A program made the position numbers and the translations under genes. Under the pieces are notes generated by a model. That model made no database searches. It saw nothing but the letters and a program-made list of their open reading frames with translations, and had not been told where the DNA came from. DNA of 42,189 bases from a virus. The DNA is taken from positions 1 through 42,189 of IMG/VR virus record IMGVR_UViG_3300035001_000009, one strand, 5' to 3'. Every line of letters begins with the position of its first letter. The first letter of the stretch is position 1. Shown here in pieces: positions 32,009-40,299 of the stretch.

Positions 32009-34599
32009 GCCGCCTCACCCCCTTCAATGTCGAATAGGTCGAACAGCGTCGGGGTCGCCTGCTGATTGTCGAGCTCCTGCTGGTACATGACGGCGTCGCG
32101 GAACGACGTCGGGTTGAGCTCGGACGCGCGACCCTCGCGCCCGAGCTTCCGCGCCCGGAGCGGCACGGTGCCGAGCCCGCCGAACGGGTCGTAGACGAGG
32201 TCGCCACGGTTCGAGTACCGCTCGATGAGCCGGTCGACGATGTCGAACTGCAGCGGGCAGATGTGGAACTCGAGCGCCCGCCGGGACTGTTCCCCGTTGA
32301 GGGTGAGCATCCGGTTCACGTCGTCCCAGACATCCGGCCGCCATGAGCCGGGGTCGAGGCTCTTGAACGTCGACGGGAGCGCGTTCTTCGCCGCCAGTGC
32401 CTCGCCGGTCGCGACGTGCGCGTCGAAGTCGTAGACCGTCGCGCGGGACTGATCCCTAAACAGGCGCGAGCGGTACTTCGGTTCGACGGCCGCGAGCTCC
32501 TCGGGCGTCAGCAGACGGTTACCCGCGGAGCGCCAGTCGGCGGCGGCATCGATCTGCCAGCGCGCGAGGGAGTAGTCGGGGATGTCCTTCGCCACCCGGT
32601 CGTCGGCGTAGCCCTTCGAACGGTCGCTCTGCGGCTTGTGGAACAGCAGGATGTATTCCGGCGAGCCGACGCCCATCTTCGTGCCGTCCTTGCGCATCTC
32701 CGTGTAGCCGAGGCGGTAGGTCTGGTTGTTCTCTCGCACGACGTCGGTGGTGACGGTGATCATCCCCATGTAGTCGAAGCCGTGCTTGATGCCGTGCGCG
32801 AGCGCCTCGGCGTGGAACGGTGACACTGTCGGGATGCCGGCGCCCGTGACGGCCCCGAACTGGATGCGGTCCTTCACGTGGCAGGCGTAGATCCGGCCGG
32901 GGCGCAGCACACGCAGGAGCTCCGGGGTGAGGTAGTCCATCTGCTGCCAGAAGTGCAGGTTGTTGTCCGTGTGCCCGAAGTCGTTGTAGCTCGGCGTGTA
33001 CTCGTAGTGGTTCGAGAACGGGATCGAGGTGACGATCAGGTCGACCGAGTTCTCGGCCATGTGGTCGCGGGTCTCCATCACACAGTCGTTGAGCGCGAGC
33101 GTCCAGCCGGGCCCGGACTTCTCGACCCGCTCTACTCCCATCGCGCGAGTGAGCGCGGCGGAGATCGCGGCCGGGTTCAGCCCGAACTCGCGGATAACGT
33201 CGGACATGGTGTCGGTGAGCTTGTCGTGCTCTTCCCACTTCGCCAGGAGGGTGTCGCGGATCTCGGACTCGGTCTCGGCGTAGATCAGGTGGACATCGCA
33301 CGCGCTCTGCTGCCCGAAGCGCTGGATGCGGTGCACGGCCTGGATCGTGTCGTTGAACTTGTACGTCACGCCGACGAAGACGGCCGTGTGCGACTGCTGC
33401 AGGTTCATCCCCTGCCCGAGCATCACCGGCTTTCCGATCAGCGCATACGTCTCCTTCGCGCGCCAGGCGTCGAGTCGGCGCTCCGCCTCCATGTCGTCGA
33501 GTCCGCCGTGCACCGACGAGTAGGTGATGTTGAGGTCCGCGAGCATGCGCTCGATCGCGCTCTGCTCATCGTTGAGGTCGCACCAGAGGATGATCTGGCC
33601 CTTCTCATCCGGATCCGCCCAGTGGGAGACGACGATGCGTTCCAGTTCCGCCACCCGGTCGGGCAGCGTCTCGCGCTTCTCCTTCGCCGCGCCCTGCAGC
33701 GACATCGCTCCACCGCGGACGAGGACGCCCTGACCGTCGCGATCGATCTCGTCGGAGAGGACGCCGACCTCGACCTGGTGCCACTCGACCTGCAGCGGCG
33801 GTAGGTCGTAGCCGGCGTCGGAGTGGCCGAGGTCGGACGGTCGCTGCACGAAGCAGGCCCAGGTGTTGAGCCAGAGCCAGAACTCGCGCTCCTTGTGTGG
33901 GTACAGCTTCAGGTTCCCGGCCTGCGATGAGTCGCGCTGGAAGAACCTCGTGAGCGCCTGGCCGGTGTCCATGATGCCGAGGAACCCGGCGTAGTGGATG
34001 AGCTCCTTGTGCCGGTTCGGGGACGGGGTCGCGGTGGCTACGAACCGGTACGGGATCGCGTCGAAGAGGCCCAGGAACTCCTGGTATGTCTTCGATCCGA
34101 ACGACCGCAGCACCGACGCCTCGTCGAGGCTGACAGCGTCGAACTCGTCGACGGCGAGACGGCCGTCTCGCACGCTCTCGTAGTTCGTGACGTAGATCCC
34201 GGACCATGCTGGGTCGATCTCTTCGGTTCGGCGGATGAATCGCACCTCGAGTCCGAGGAGTTCGCGGCCGTCGCGGATGAACTCGCCGCGGACGCCGAGC
34301 GGAGCGATGATCAGGCCGCGGCCGCCGGCGACGGTCGATGCCGGGTGCGTCAGGATCAGTCGCAGCGTTTCCAGCTGCATGACGGACTTCCCGAGGCCGA
34401 ACTTCGCGAAGATCGCACGACGTCCGCCGAGCACCGCCCACTGCACGATGTCGCGCTGATGGGGGAGCAGGACGGGAGAAAGGTCGTCGCCGTGCACGGG
34501 GAAGCCGAAGCTCCGGTCGAACGCGACCTTCTCGCGGAGGAATGCGTCGTGGGTGGTGGTGGGAAGGTCAAGGAAGGCTCTCGATGTCAGCGCGCTCAT
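32005..34599 (-). CDS. fused SNF2-type helicase and N4/N6 DNA methyltransferase
   Basis: 864 aa. N-terminal SF2 helicase: Walker A FGLGKS (67-72), DEAS (159-162), TATPSPN (189-195), C-lobe HGGLDDMEAERR (364-375) and motif VI AVHRIQRFGQ (421-430). C-terminal beta-class amino-methyltransferase: motif IV VTSIPF (523-528; S-x-P-F where most have S/D-P-P-Y/F) and, in circular order, motif I DPFGGLGT (about 804-811). The combination resembles DarB-like phage antirestriction proteins and helicase-methyltransferases of defence systems. Start 34599 overlaps the HNH stop; the 242 codons upstream in the same frame are shadow. Confidence 0.9.
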   Translation of the reverse strand: MSALTSRAFLDLPTTTHDAFLREKVAFDRSFGFPVHGDDLSPVLLPHQRDIVQWAVLGGRRAIFAKFGLGKSVMQLETLRLILTHPASTVAGGRGLIIAPLGVRGEFIRDGRELLGLEVRFIRRTEEIDPAWSGIYVTNYESVRDGRLAVDEFDAVSLDEASVLRSFGSKTYQEFLGLFDAIPYRFVATATPSPNRHKELIHYAGFLGIMDTGQALTRFFQRDSSQAGNLKLYPHKEREFWLWLNTWACFVQRPSDLGHSDAGYDLPPLQVEWHQVEVGVLSDEIDRDGQGVLVRGGAMSLQGAAKEKRETLPDRVAELERIVVSHWADPDEKGQIILWCDLNDEQSAIERMLADLNITYSSVHGGLDDMEAERRLDAWRAKETYALIGKPVMLGQGMNLQQSHTAVFVGVTYKFNDTIQAVHRIQRFGQQSACDVHLIYAETESEIRDTLLAKWEEHDKLTDTMSDVIREFGLNPAAISAALTRAMGVERVEKSGPGWTLALNDCVMETRDHMAENSVDLIVTSIPFSNHYEYTPSYNDFGHTDNNLHFWQQMDYLTPELLRVLRPGRIYACHVKDRIQFGAVTGAGIPTVSPFHAEALAHGIKHGFDYMGMITVTTDVVRENNQTYRLGYTEMRKDGTKMGVGSPEYILLFHKPQSDRSKGYADDRVAKDIPDYSLARWQIDAAADWRSAGNRLLTPEELAAVEPKYRSRLFRDQSRATVYDFDAHVATGEALAAKNALPSTFKSLDPGSWRPDVWDDVNRMLTLNGEQSRRALEFHICPLQFDIVDRLIERYSNRGDLVYDPFGGLGTVPLRARKLGREGRASELNPTSFRDAVMYQQELDNQQATPTLFDLFDIEGGEAA

Positions 34600-35024
34600 G
34601 CTGCAATTCCGATCTGGTGTGTCCGGCGGTACTTCGCGCTGCGGGTGCGGATGCACTTCCGGCAGTCGCGGTGCCCGGACGGGCGGATGTAGGTGTTCGC
34701 CGCGGTGAAGCGGTGGCCGCTCTTGCAGCGCGTGTAAAGCGCGTAGCGACGGCGGATGTTCTCGGCGCGGGTGACTGGTTCGAGGTGGTCGGGGTTGACG
34801 CAGAGCGGCTTCCGGCACAGGTGGTCCAGTTCGAGGCCGGCGGGGATGATGCGGCCGAGGGCGAGCCAGACGTGACGGTGCGCGGTGGTGCCACTCGACT
34901 TGCCATAGCCCTTCCACACGGGTCCGGTCCACAGCCAGCAGGCCTCGGTGATCTGGATGTGATGCCACGGCACACGGCGACGGCCACCGGCACGCGCCGG
35001 GGTGCGGAGGTCGACGAGAGTCAT
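34596..35024 (-). CDS. HNH endonuclease
   Basis: 142 aa. Recognisable core ELDHLCRKPLCVNPDHLEPV (about 81-100) with His-Asn-His, a Cys pair earlier and CKSG...CRKC near the end for zinc. N-terminal CWLWTG motif is common in this phage HNH group. Second HNH gene in the genome, inserted between recombination genes and the helicase. Start 35024 chosen over the Arg-rich upstream frame. Confidence 0.85.
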   Translation of the reverse strand: MTLVDLRTPARAGGRRRVPWHHIQITEACWLWTGPVWKGYGKSSGTTAHRHVWLALGRIIPAGLELDHLCRKPLCVNPDHLEPVTRAENIRRRYALYTRCKSGHRFTAANTYIRPSGHRDCRKCIRTRSAKYRRTHQIGIAA

Positions 35025-35416
35025 CGGCCGATCCCTCCGACCTGCATCGCGGCCCCGTTGACCTTGTTGATGTTCTGGTAGCCCATGAGCTTCGCCGTGA
35101 GCGCCTTCTGCAGGTGCTCGGCGTGGTGGAGCTTCGCCTTCGCCTCGTTGACCAGACGCATCTGCGGGAGGCACGTGAGGAGAGCTTCGGCGCGACGGTC
35201 AGTGACCATCTCGCGGCGAGAGGCGAGCTTCGCCGTCTCGAACTGCCGGGAGTACTCCTCCTCCGCCTCGTAGCGTTCGCGCTGCAGCTGATCCAGGACG
35301 GGCACCGCGGCCTCGAGGCGGTCACCGAGAACGCGGATGATGTACTCGACCTCGACGGGGGAAACCGGGCGGTACTCGATCACTTCGCTGGTCAGGTCGT
35401 GGATGAGCTCAGTCAC
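35021..35416 (-). CDS. hypothetical coiled-coil protein next to RecT
   Basis: 131 aa, nearly all helical: long coiled-coil (about 25-110, e.g. LDQLQRERYEAEEEYSRQFE). Overlaps RecT by 8 bases and the HNH gene by 4. May assist recombination; unknown. Confidence 0.65.
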   Translation of the reverse strand: MTELIHDLTSEVIEYRPVSPVEVEYIIRVLGDRLEAAVPVLDQLQRERYEAEEEYSRQFETAKLASRREMVTDRRAEALLTCLPQMRLVNEAKAKLHHAEHLQKALTAKLMGYQNINKVNGAAMQVGGIGR

Positions 35417-36407
35417 GATCGGCCTCCTCCGCGTGCCCGTCGACGAAGCGCCCGGCTTCCGCGGCCTCGTACTCCTCGGGCGTCAGTTCAGGACCGGGGA
35501 CGGATCGGGCTGGCACTCCTGTTGCTTCGGGGTGGTCCCCGTCAACAGCCGCACCGCCCCCGGTGTTCTCGTCGACGATCTCCGCGTCGACCACGTTCGC
35601 CTCGCGGGCAAGGACGCCAGCGCGAGCCATGAATGCGGCGCGCAGCTTGTCGGTGCCCTCGCCCTTCTCCGCGAGCCGCGCGGCGACCTCGTCGAGCTCG
35701 GCGCGGGTCTTCGCGGCGTCGAACAGCTTCTGCCAGTCCTCCGTCGGCTCCACGGGTGCCGGAGGCGGGTCAGAGATCGGGATGCCTCCGTCGGACATCT
35801 CCTCGGTGGAGTACAGGCCGAACAGGACGTCGGCGAAGCCCTCGCGGCCGACCTCGGACATCGCACGCCACACCGGCATCAGTTCGGCGTACGCCTCCCA
35901 CGGCTTCGCGACCGACCCTTCCTTGTTCCGTGCCCGCACCTGCCAGAGCCCGTCGGAGTTCTTCGTGTACGCCTGCACCAGCTGCGCGCGGATCGCGCGG
36001 GGGATGTCCCACGTCGACGTGAACACGGTGCCGTCGTCCGACCGCGTGCCGGTCACGGTGACGGAATAGTCGCCGCCCGCGATGGTGCCCGTCTTGGCGA
36101 CTTCGAGCTTGTGCCCGGCCTTCCGGATCAGCGCGCCCATGAGGCGAGCCGAGAGTGTCGCGCGGCCCTCGACGACGTCGATCGACTGCAGGGCAGCGGC
36201 AGGAGCAAGGCCGAGCATCGCGCCCGTCTCCATGACGAGCAGCACCTTGCCCGGGGACGGCGCCGCCGGGACGAGCGTGCCGTTCACGTTCGTGGCGTTG
36301 TTCCAGAGGCCCTTCGGGATCAGGTCGCCAGCGGCGGCGAGGGTCTGGGCGTACTTCATGCGGTCGTTGAGATCGGCGGCTTCGTATGCGACGACTGCGG
36401 TGGACAT
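35409..36407 (-). CDS. recT: RecT-like single-strand annealing protein
   Basis: 332 aa. Core (about 10-200) shows the RecT family layout: YAQTLAAAGDLIPKGLW, MLGLAPAAALQSIDVVEGR and the MPVWRAMSEVGREGF segment. Acidic, disordered C-terminus (about 215-332). It anneals complementary single strands made by the adjacent exonuclease. TGATG overlap with that gene, the usual partner order. Confidence 0.87.
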   Translation of the reverse strand: MSTAVVAYEAADLNDRMKYAQTLAAAGDLIPKGLWNNATNVNGTLVPAAPSPGKVLLVMETGAMLGLAPAAALQSIDVVEGRATLSARLMGALIRKAGHKLEVAKTGTIAGGDYSVTVTGTRSDDGTVFTSTWDIPRAIRAQLVQAYTKNSDGLWQVRARNKEGSVAKPWEAYAELMPVWRAMSEVGREGFADVLFGLYSTEEMSDGGIPISDPPPAPVEPTEDWQKLFDAAKTRAELDEVAARLAEKGEGTDKLRAAFMARAGVLAREANVVDAEIVDENTGGGAAVDGDHPEATGVPARSVPGPELTPEEYEAAEAGRFVDGHAEEADRD

Positions 36408-37033
36408 CAGAACGGTGCTCCTTCGAGGACGGGGGCCGCGTCGAGCGCGGCCAGGACTTGCTCAGCGATCGGGACGATCAGCTGCGTGGCGGCGACGATG
36501 CGGGGATCGTGCCGGAGAAAGACGAGGGTCTGCGGGTCACGGCGCAGGATCCACTCGCCGTCCTGGTCGCGGACGAGCTCGCCCCACACCCACTCGGCGT
36601 GCGTCGCCTCGGGGATGCAGTGCAGCTGCCAGGCCAGTTGCCGCACCTCGTACGGGGTCGGATAGGTGATGACCTTGAGGTGCTTCGCCTTCGTCTCGAC
36701 GATCACCAGGTCATTGAAGGCGTCGCGCTTCGTGCCATCGACAGTCGCGGCGTGGCGGCGGTTCTCTGGGTGGTGCACGAACAGGCTGTTCGCCTCCGCG
36801 CCGGCCCAGGCGAGGAGCATCGGCTCCCACCGGTTCCCTGATTCCGTCGACGCGTTCCCTGAGAACGTGCGCGGCTCGAGGATCTGCCGAACGTACGTCT
36901 CGATCGATCCCGGCTTCGCGAACTTCCCGGCCGTCGACGAGCCGATGACCTTTCCCGCGCCGTGCAGAGCCAGCCACGACTCCCGGTCGTTCGAGTCGGC
37001 GAGTGTCCGATCCAGGACAGAGAGAGCGTTCAT
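36407..37033 (-). CDS. YqaJ-type lambda-like exonuclease
   Basis: 208 aa. PD-(D/E)XK exonuclease with conserved STESGNRWEP (about 62-71), DLVIVETKAK (about 108-117, catalytic E-T-K) and RQLAWQLHC (about 130-138). It resects double-stranded ends to feed RecT. Overlaps both neighbours, consistent with a recombination operon. Confidence 0.87.
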   Translation of the reverse strand: MNALSVLDRTLADSNDRESWLALHGAGKVIGSSTAGKFAKPGSIETYVRQILEPRTFSGNASTESGNRWEPMLLAWAGAEANSLFVHHPENRRHAATVDGTKRDAFNDLVIVETKAKHLKVITYPTPYEVRQLAWQLHCIPEATHAEWVWGELVRDQDGEWILRRDPQTLVFLRHDPRIVAATQLIVPIAEQVLAALDAAPVLEGAPF

Positions 37034-38265
37034 GCGAGCGCCCCGTCCTGGACGGTGAAGCCGATGCTGCGGGACTCGTCGCGGTCGCGCTCCATAAGCA
37101 CCATGTAGCCGCGCTCATCGGCGATCTCACGGATCGCGGCGAGGGAGTCTGCGTCGAGCAGGTCCCCATCCTTGACGATTACGAGCTTGAGCTTCGGGTC
37201 GCCGGAGGTGGCGATCGCGAACGCGACCCGGCGGCGCATGGCGGAGTTGACCTGACCGAACGGGACGCCGTCGAACGTGACGCCGTCCTCATCGATCGAG
37301 AGGCCGTTCACAGGGAACTTCGCCTTCGCGAGACCCGACCGCTTCTGAGCGTCGATCGCGTCGAGCGCTGCCTGTGCGGCCTCGTGCAGGTGAGCCGCCG
37401 CCGCGAGGTCCGCAGCAGTGCGCTCGTAGACCTTCCGATCCCGGACAGCCTGGTTGATCGCGTCGAAGTTTCGCAGCTGCACCTGGAGCGGCTCGATGTC
37501 GACCGGATCGGGAAGCGACAGCAGACGGTCGCGTGCGACCTCCTGCTCCTCGCCGACCTTCTTGCGCCGGGCTTCGAGCTCCTCAATCTGCACGGTGAGA
37601 TCGTCGTATCGGGCAGCCAGGCCGTCGTAGTCGGCCTGGGCTTCCTCGGCGAGGCGCTGCTCGAGCCGCGCCGAGTCGAGGGCCTCGAGGATGCCGGCGG
37701 CAGGGATATCCTCGGCCGGGGCATCCTCCGCCGGCTTCGGGAGCGAATCGAGGGCACCCTGCAGGCGCTTCACGTCGCGCCCTGCTTCAAGGCGACGGGC
37801 CTCCGCGCCTGCCTTCTGGCTGGCGAGCTCGTCAAGATCGAACGGGAGGTCGACTTTCGCGAGTAGCGCGTCACGCTGGCGGCGCTCGTCGAGGTTCAGG
37901 AACTCGACCGGGTCGAAGATCGCACCCCCGAGGAGCCCGGCGACGACCTCGGACGGCTTCGAGTACTTCGCCCCGTCGAGCGCCTCGACGGTCAGGGTGC
38001 CGGCGTTGCCGTTCTGCTTCCACACGCGGCGGATGCGCAGCTGCAAGTCCTCGTCGACGTACTCGGCGCGGGCCTCGTCGGCGCCCTCGCGGATCGGCTT
38101 CGGGGTGAGCTTCGCGCCCTTCGGGTCGAAAAGTTCCGTGATCGCGTCGATGAACGACGACTTGCCTGCGCCGTTGCCGCCAGCGATGACGACGAGGCTC
38201 CCGGCGGGGGAGAGGTCGATCTGTCGGACGCCCTTGTAGTCGGAGACGGAGAATCGCTTACTCAT
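37030..38265 (-). CDS. RecF/SbcC-like AAA ATPase
   Basis: 411 aa. N-terminal Walker A GGNGAGKSS (29-37) in an SMC/RecF-type head, a central coiled-coil (about 135-320) and a C-terminal head piece with a degenerate Walker B region LKLVIVKDGDLLD (about 359-371). Forms part of the RecT-exonuclease recombination unit, probably loading or controlling them; exact role unproven. The canonical signature motif LSGGQ is not evident. Confidence 0.8.
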   Translation of the reverse strand: MSKRFSVSDYKGVRQIDLSPAGSLVVIAGGNGAGKSSFIDAITELFDPKGAKLTPKPIREGADEARAEYVDEDLQLRIRRVWKQNGNAGTLTVEALDGAKYSKPSEVVAGLLGGAIFDPVEFLNLDERRQRDALLAKVDLPFDLDELASQKAGAEARRLEAGRDVKRLQGALDSLPKPAEDAPAEDIPAAGILEALDSARLEQRLAEEAQADYDGLAARYDDLTVQIEELEARRKKVGEEQEVARDRLLSLPDPVDIEPLQVQLRNFDAINQAVRDRKVYERTAADLAAAAHLHEAAQAALDAIDAQKRSGLAKAKFPVNGLSIDEDGVTFDGVPFGQVNSAMRRRVAFAIATSGDPKLKLVIVKDGDLLDADSLAAIREIADERGYMVLMERDRDESRSIGFTVQDGALA

Positions 38266-38449
38266 GGTGTCGTGCCTTTCGAGAGTTGGGGTCGGACGCG
38301 GCGAACGTGCCGAAGGTCCAGAGGACGAAGAGGAAGAGGGTGACGAACGCGGCGACGAGGAGTGTCGATGGCCAGCCGTGCGGGGCGAAGAACAGTGCCA
38401 CGAGGCAGATGACCGCCCAGAGGATCGCGACCCAGCGGAGAAGCACCAT
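38258..38449 (-). CDS. small two-helix membrane protein
   Basis: 63 aa with helices at about 4-22 and 28-48 and a His/Arg-rich tail. ATG 38449 overlaps the preceding stop (TGATG). A membrane protein in the recombination operon; possible exclusion or growth-control function, unknown. Confidence 0.65.
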   Translation of the reverse strand: MVLLRWVAILWAVICLVALFFAPHGWPSTLLVAAFVTLFLFVLWTFGTFAASDPNSRKARHHE

Positions 38450-38736
38450 CAGAAGCACGCCGAGCAGGTGCAGTGGGTCACGGCCCGGGGCCGGTAGTGG
38501 CAGAGCCGGGACGGCTCGTGAGCAGGAGCGCCGGGGATCTTGCAGGTGGCGCACGGCTCCGCGAGCGCGCCGACGTACACCTCGGGGAGGACGCCGCGCT
38601 CGAACGCGGGATGGGCGTTCTCGTCGTCGGCGAGTGAGCGCTCAGCGAGCGCCTCGGCGAGAGTGAGCCAGCGACCCCAGGTGGTGAGGTCCAGGCCCGC
38701 GGGCTCGGCCACTGCGGCGATGCTGTCGACGCTCAC
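38449..38736 (-). CDS. small zinc-binding protein
   Basis: 95 aa. C-terminal third has CATC (about 63-66), LCHY and HCTCSAC at the end, a zinc-binding cluster; N-terminal half is helical. GTG 38736 gives a GTGA overlap with the upstream stop and is preferred to the shadow frame upstream. Confidence 0.62.
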   Translation of the reverse strand: MSVDSIAAVAEPAGLDLTTWGRWLTLAEALAERSLADDENAHPAFERGVLPEVYVGALAEPCATCKIPGAPAHEPSRLCHYRPRAVTHCTCSACF

Positions 38737-39011
38737 GAGTGGGCCTTCTTCCCGCACAGCGCCTTGAGCTCGCGGTCGGACTGGACTGTCCCGTTGTCGA
38801 GGATCTGGACGGTGCCGTCGTCGTAGGTGACGTGCCACCAGTCGTTTCGCTTGTCGCCGTCGTGCCCGTTGTTCTGCAGGTAGACGCACGCGATCGGGGT
38901 GCGGGGCGTCACGGACGCCGCCGCGAGAGGTGTAGCGGTCGAGGCTGCGATCACGGGAATCGACCAGGCTGCGTGGGTGACGATCGCACGGCGGGTGACG
39001 TCGGCGCTCAT
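38733..39011 (-). CDS. small exported protein with Tat-like leader
   Basis: 92 aa. Leader TRRAIVTHAAWSIPVIAAST with twin Arg and APLAAAS-like cleavage region (here TPLAAAS, about 28-34), then a secreted domain of about 58 residues with two Cys (about 42 and 86) that could form a disulfide. Such RR-x-I leaders are common in secreted proteins of Microbacteriaceae. Unexpected in a recombination operon; may act at the cell surface early in infection. ATG 39011 overlaps the upstream stop. Confidence 0.68.
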   Translation of the reverse strand: MSADVTRRAIVTHAAWSIPVIAASTATPLAAASVTPRTPIACVYLQNNGHDGDKRNDWWHVTYDDGTVQILDNGTVQSDRELKALCGKKAHS

Positions 39012-39169
39012 GAGATGCGCCCCTTCCCGAGGACCAGATCCGCGAACCCACCGATGTCACCGCGGGTGACGGGCGCCTTCGGGTGGTCCAGGACGGGCGG
39101 GAATCGGTCGGCGGCGACCTGAGCCGATACCGGCTGAGGCTCCTCTTCGAGTACGATGAGCTTGAGCAT
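39008..39169 (-). CDS. small hypothetical early protein
   Basis: 53 aa: MLKLIVLEEEPQPVSAQVAA ... GGFADLVLGKGRIS. ATG 39169 with AAGGGAG about 9 bases upstream; stop overlaps the next ATG (ATGA). Acidic N-terminal half. No family. Confidence 0.62.
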   Translation of the reverse strand: MLKLIVLEEEPQPVSAQVAADRFPPVLDHPKAPVTRGDIGGFADLVLGKGRIS

Positions 39170-39196
39170 CTGTAGTGCTCCCTTTCATTTGTGATT

Positions 39197-39218
39197 CGCC
39201 CCCGTTCCAGCGGGGGCG
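39197..39218. terminator. GC-rich hairpin in the early operon leader
   Basis: Perfect 8 bp arms CGCCCCCG (39197-39204) and CGGGGGCG (39211-39218), 6-base loop. On the plus strand it is followed by TTTCCTTTT. In the direction of the early genes it lacks a T-tract, but lies just after the second early gene, like lambda tR1, so it could be a site for transcription control. Confidence 0.5.
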
Positions 39219-39229
39219 TTTCCTTTTGG

Positions 39230-39406
39230 TCAGGCGGCGATGAGTTCGCGGCCCGCTGCGATCTGCGCGGCGAGGACGTCGACCGGGGGTCCGTCCGGGC
39301 GCCATGCCCGCTCGGCCGCTTCGAGCGGCGTGAGGTGATCGGTCTGTGCGGCGATCTCGGCGATCACGAGGCCGAGGTCTCGGAGCGCTTGCGAGCGGGT
39401 CTTCAC
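39230..39406 (-). CDS. small hypothetical early protein
   Basis: 58 aa helical protein (KTRSQALRDLGLVIAEIAAQ, LEAAERAWRPDGPPVDVLAA). GTG 39406 overlaps the Cro-like stop (GTGA). No domain recognised; follows the Cro-like gene directly. Confidence 0.62.
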   Translation of the reverse strand: MKTRSQALRDLGLVIAEIAAQTDHLTPLEAAERAWRPDGPPVDVLAAQIAAGRELIAA

Positions 39407-39642
39407 GACGCCACCGCGAGCGATTCGTCCTCGACGATGTCGAAGACCTCTCCGAGCCCCATGCCGAACGCCGTGCAGAACGACGCCATGAACCCGCCTG
39501 ACGGCTGAGTGCCGCCCATCACGCGCCGCAGCGTCATCCGGTCGCATCCGACGAACCGTGCGAAGGCGTCTTCCGAGGTGATCCCGCGGGACTCACGGAG
39601 ACGCTGCACCAGGCCGTCCTTGATGCGGATGGAATGTGCCAT
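39403..39642 (-). CDS. Cro-like helix-turn-helix regulator
   Basis: 79 aa. A helix-turn-helix of the phage Cro/XRE type (about 18-50, RGITSEDAFARFVGCDRMTL) follows SIRIKDGLVQRLRE. First gene of the leftward early operon, divergent from the repressor, so it is the expected lytic-choice regulator. AAGGAGGAGGT just upstream of ATG 39642 gives a very strong ribosome site, in contrast to the leaderless-looking repressor start. Confidence 0.8.
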   Translation of the reverse strand: MAHSIRIKDGLVQRLRESRGITSEDAFARFVGCDRMTLRRVMGGTQPSGGFMASFCTAFGMGLGEVFDIVEDESLAVAS

Positions 39643-39810
39643 ACCTCCTCCTTTCATGTAGCAGCGTTGCATCATGTTGAGGCAAGTCTGACACAGAAAG
39701 GGGAGAGTGTTAAGCGAATCTGACTCAGTGAGGCAAAGATTCGAGGCGACTGTGCATCAAATCAAGCCAAAGTGCTTGACGTTGATGCAAAGTTGCTACA
39801 AACTAGCCGC
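39643..39810. promoter_or_regulatory. immunity control region with paired operator-like repeats
   Basis: Divergent 168 bp. GTAGCAGCGTTGCATCATG (39658-39676) faces an inverted near-copy at 39781-39799 (16 of 19 match). A third TGCATCAA lies at 39753-39760. A second pair, TCTGAC with GAGGCAA, occurs at 39679-39692 and 39719-39738. For the repressor, TTGACG (39776-39781) and TACAAA (39797-39802; 15-base spacer) would start transcription close to ATG 39811, which has no ribosome site, so the mRNA may be leaderless. Promoter calls are tentative; the repeats are direct observation. Confidence 0.65.
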
Positions 39811-40299
39811 ATGGCCCCAAACGACCTCGCCGAGTACTTCCGCGTCCAGACCAAAGAGCGCAGCGTGCGCGCGATCGCGATGCGCGCAGGACTCGACCAG
39901 TCCACGCTGAACCGCCAGCTGAACGGCACGACCTCGCTGACCGTCGAGACCGTCGTCGCCATCGCTCGCGCGTACAACCTCGACTTCGCAGACACTTTCG
40001 TCGCCGTCGGGTTCATCACCGACGCCGAGGCGCGCACATTCAGCCGGCGCTACAGCCTCAGCCAGTTCGCAGACCAGGACCTCACCCGCGAGGTCGTGCG
40101 TCGTCTGCATGACGGCACGGCGTCGGCTGACCTCACTGAGCCCGTGTCTTCCGCCGTTGTCGAGGAAGTGCTCGCGGAGAGGGACACCGGCGGCGCCGAG
40201 GACGTGCCGTACATCGGCCGCATCCCCTCTGAGGACATCCCGGAGCGCCTCGCAGCCGACAAGCGGCCCAAGCGCTCCGAGCACCCGCACGCTGAGTAA
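39811..40299 (+). CDS. phage repressor
   Basis: 162 aa. N-terminal XRE-type helix-turn-helix (about 19-46, VRAIAMRAGLDQSTLNRQLN), a dimerisation-type acidic C-terminus and no self-cleavage (Ser/Lys peptidase) domain. That lack, plus the adjacent ImmA-like protease, suggests inactivation by cleavage from ImmA rather than by RecA. ATG 39811 is preferred over a GTG at 39772 because the HTH fits and promoter elements overlap the upstream codons. Confidence 0.85.
   Translation: MAPNDLAEYFRVQTKERSVRAIAMRAGLDQSTLNRQLNGTTSLTVETVVAIARAYNLDFADTFVAVGFITDAEARTFSRRYSLSQFADQDLTREVVRRLHDGTASADLTEPVSSAVVEEVLAERDTGGAEDVPYIGRIPSEDIPERLAADKRPKRSEHPHAE

Noticed and set aside
32005-35325. 1106 aa version of the helicase-methyltransferase
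   Set aside because: The first 242 residues are Arg/Ser/Pro-rich and overlap an HNH gene and a coiled-coil gene in another frame; ATG 34599 starts the real domain with an ATGA overlap.
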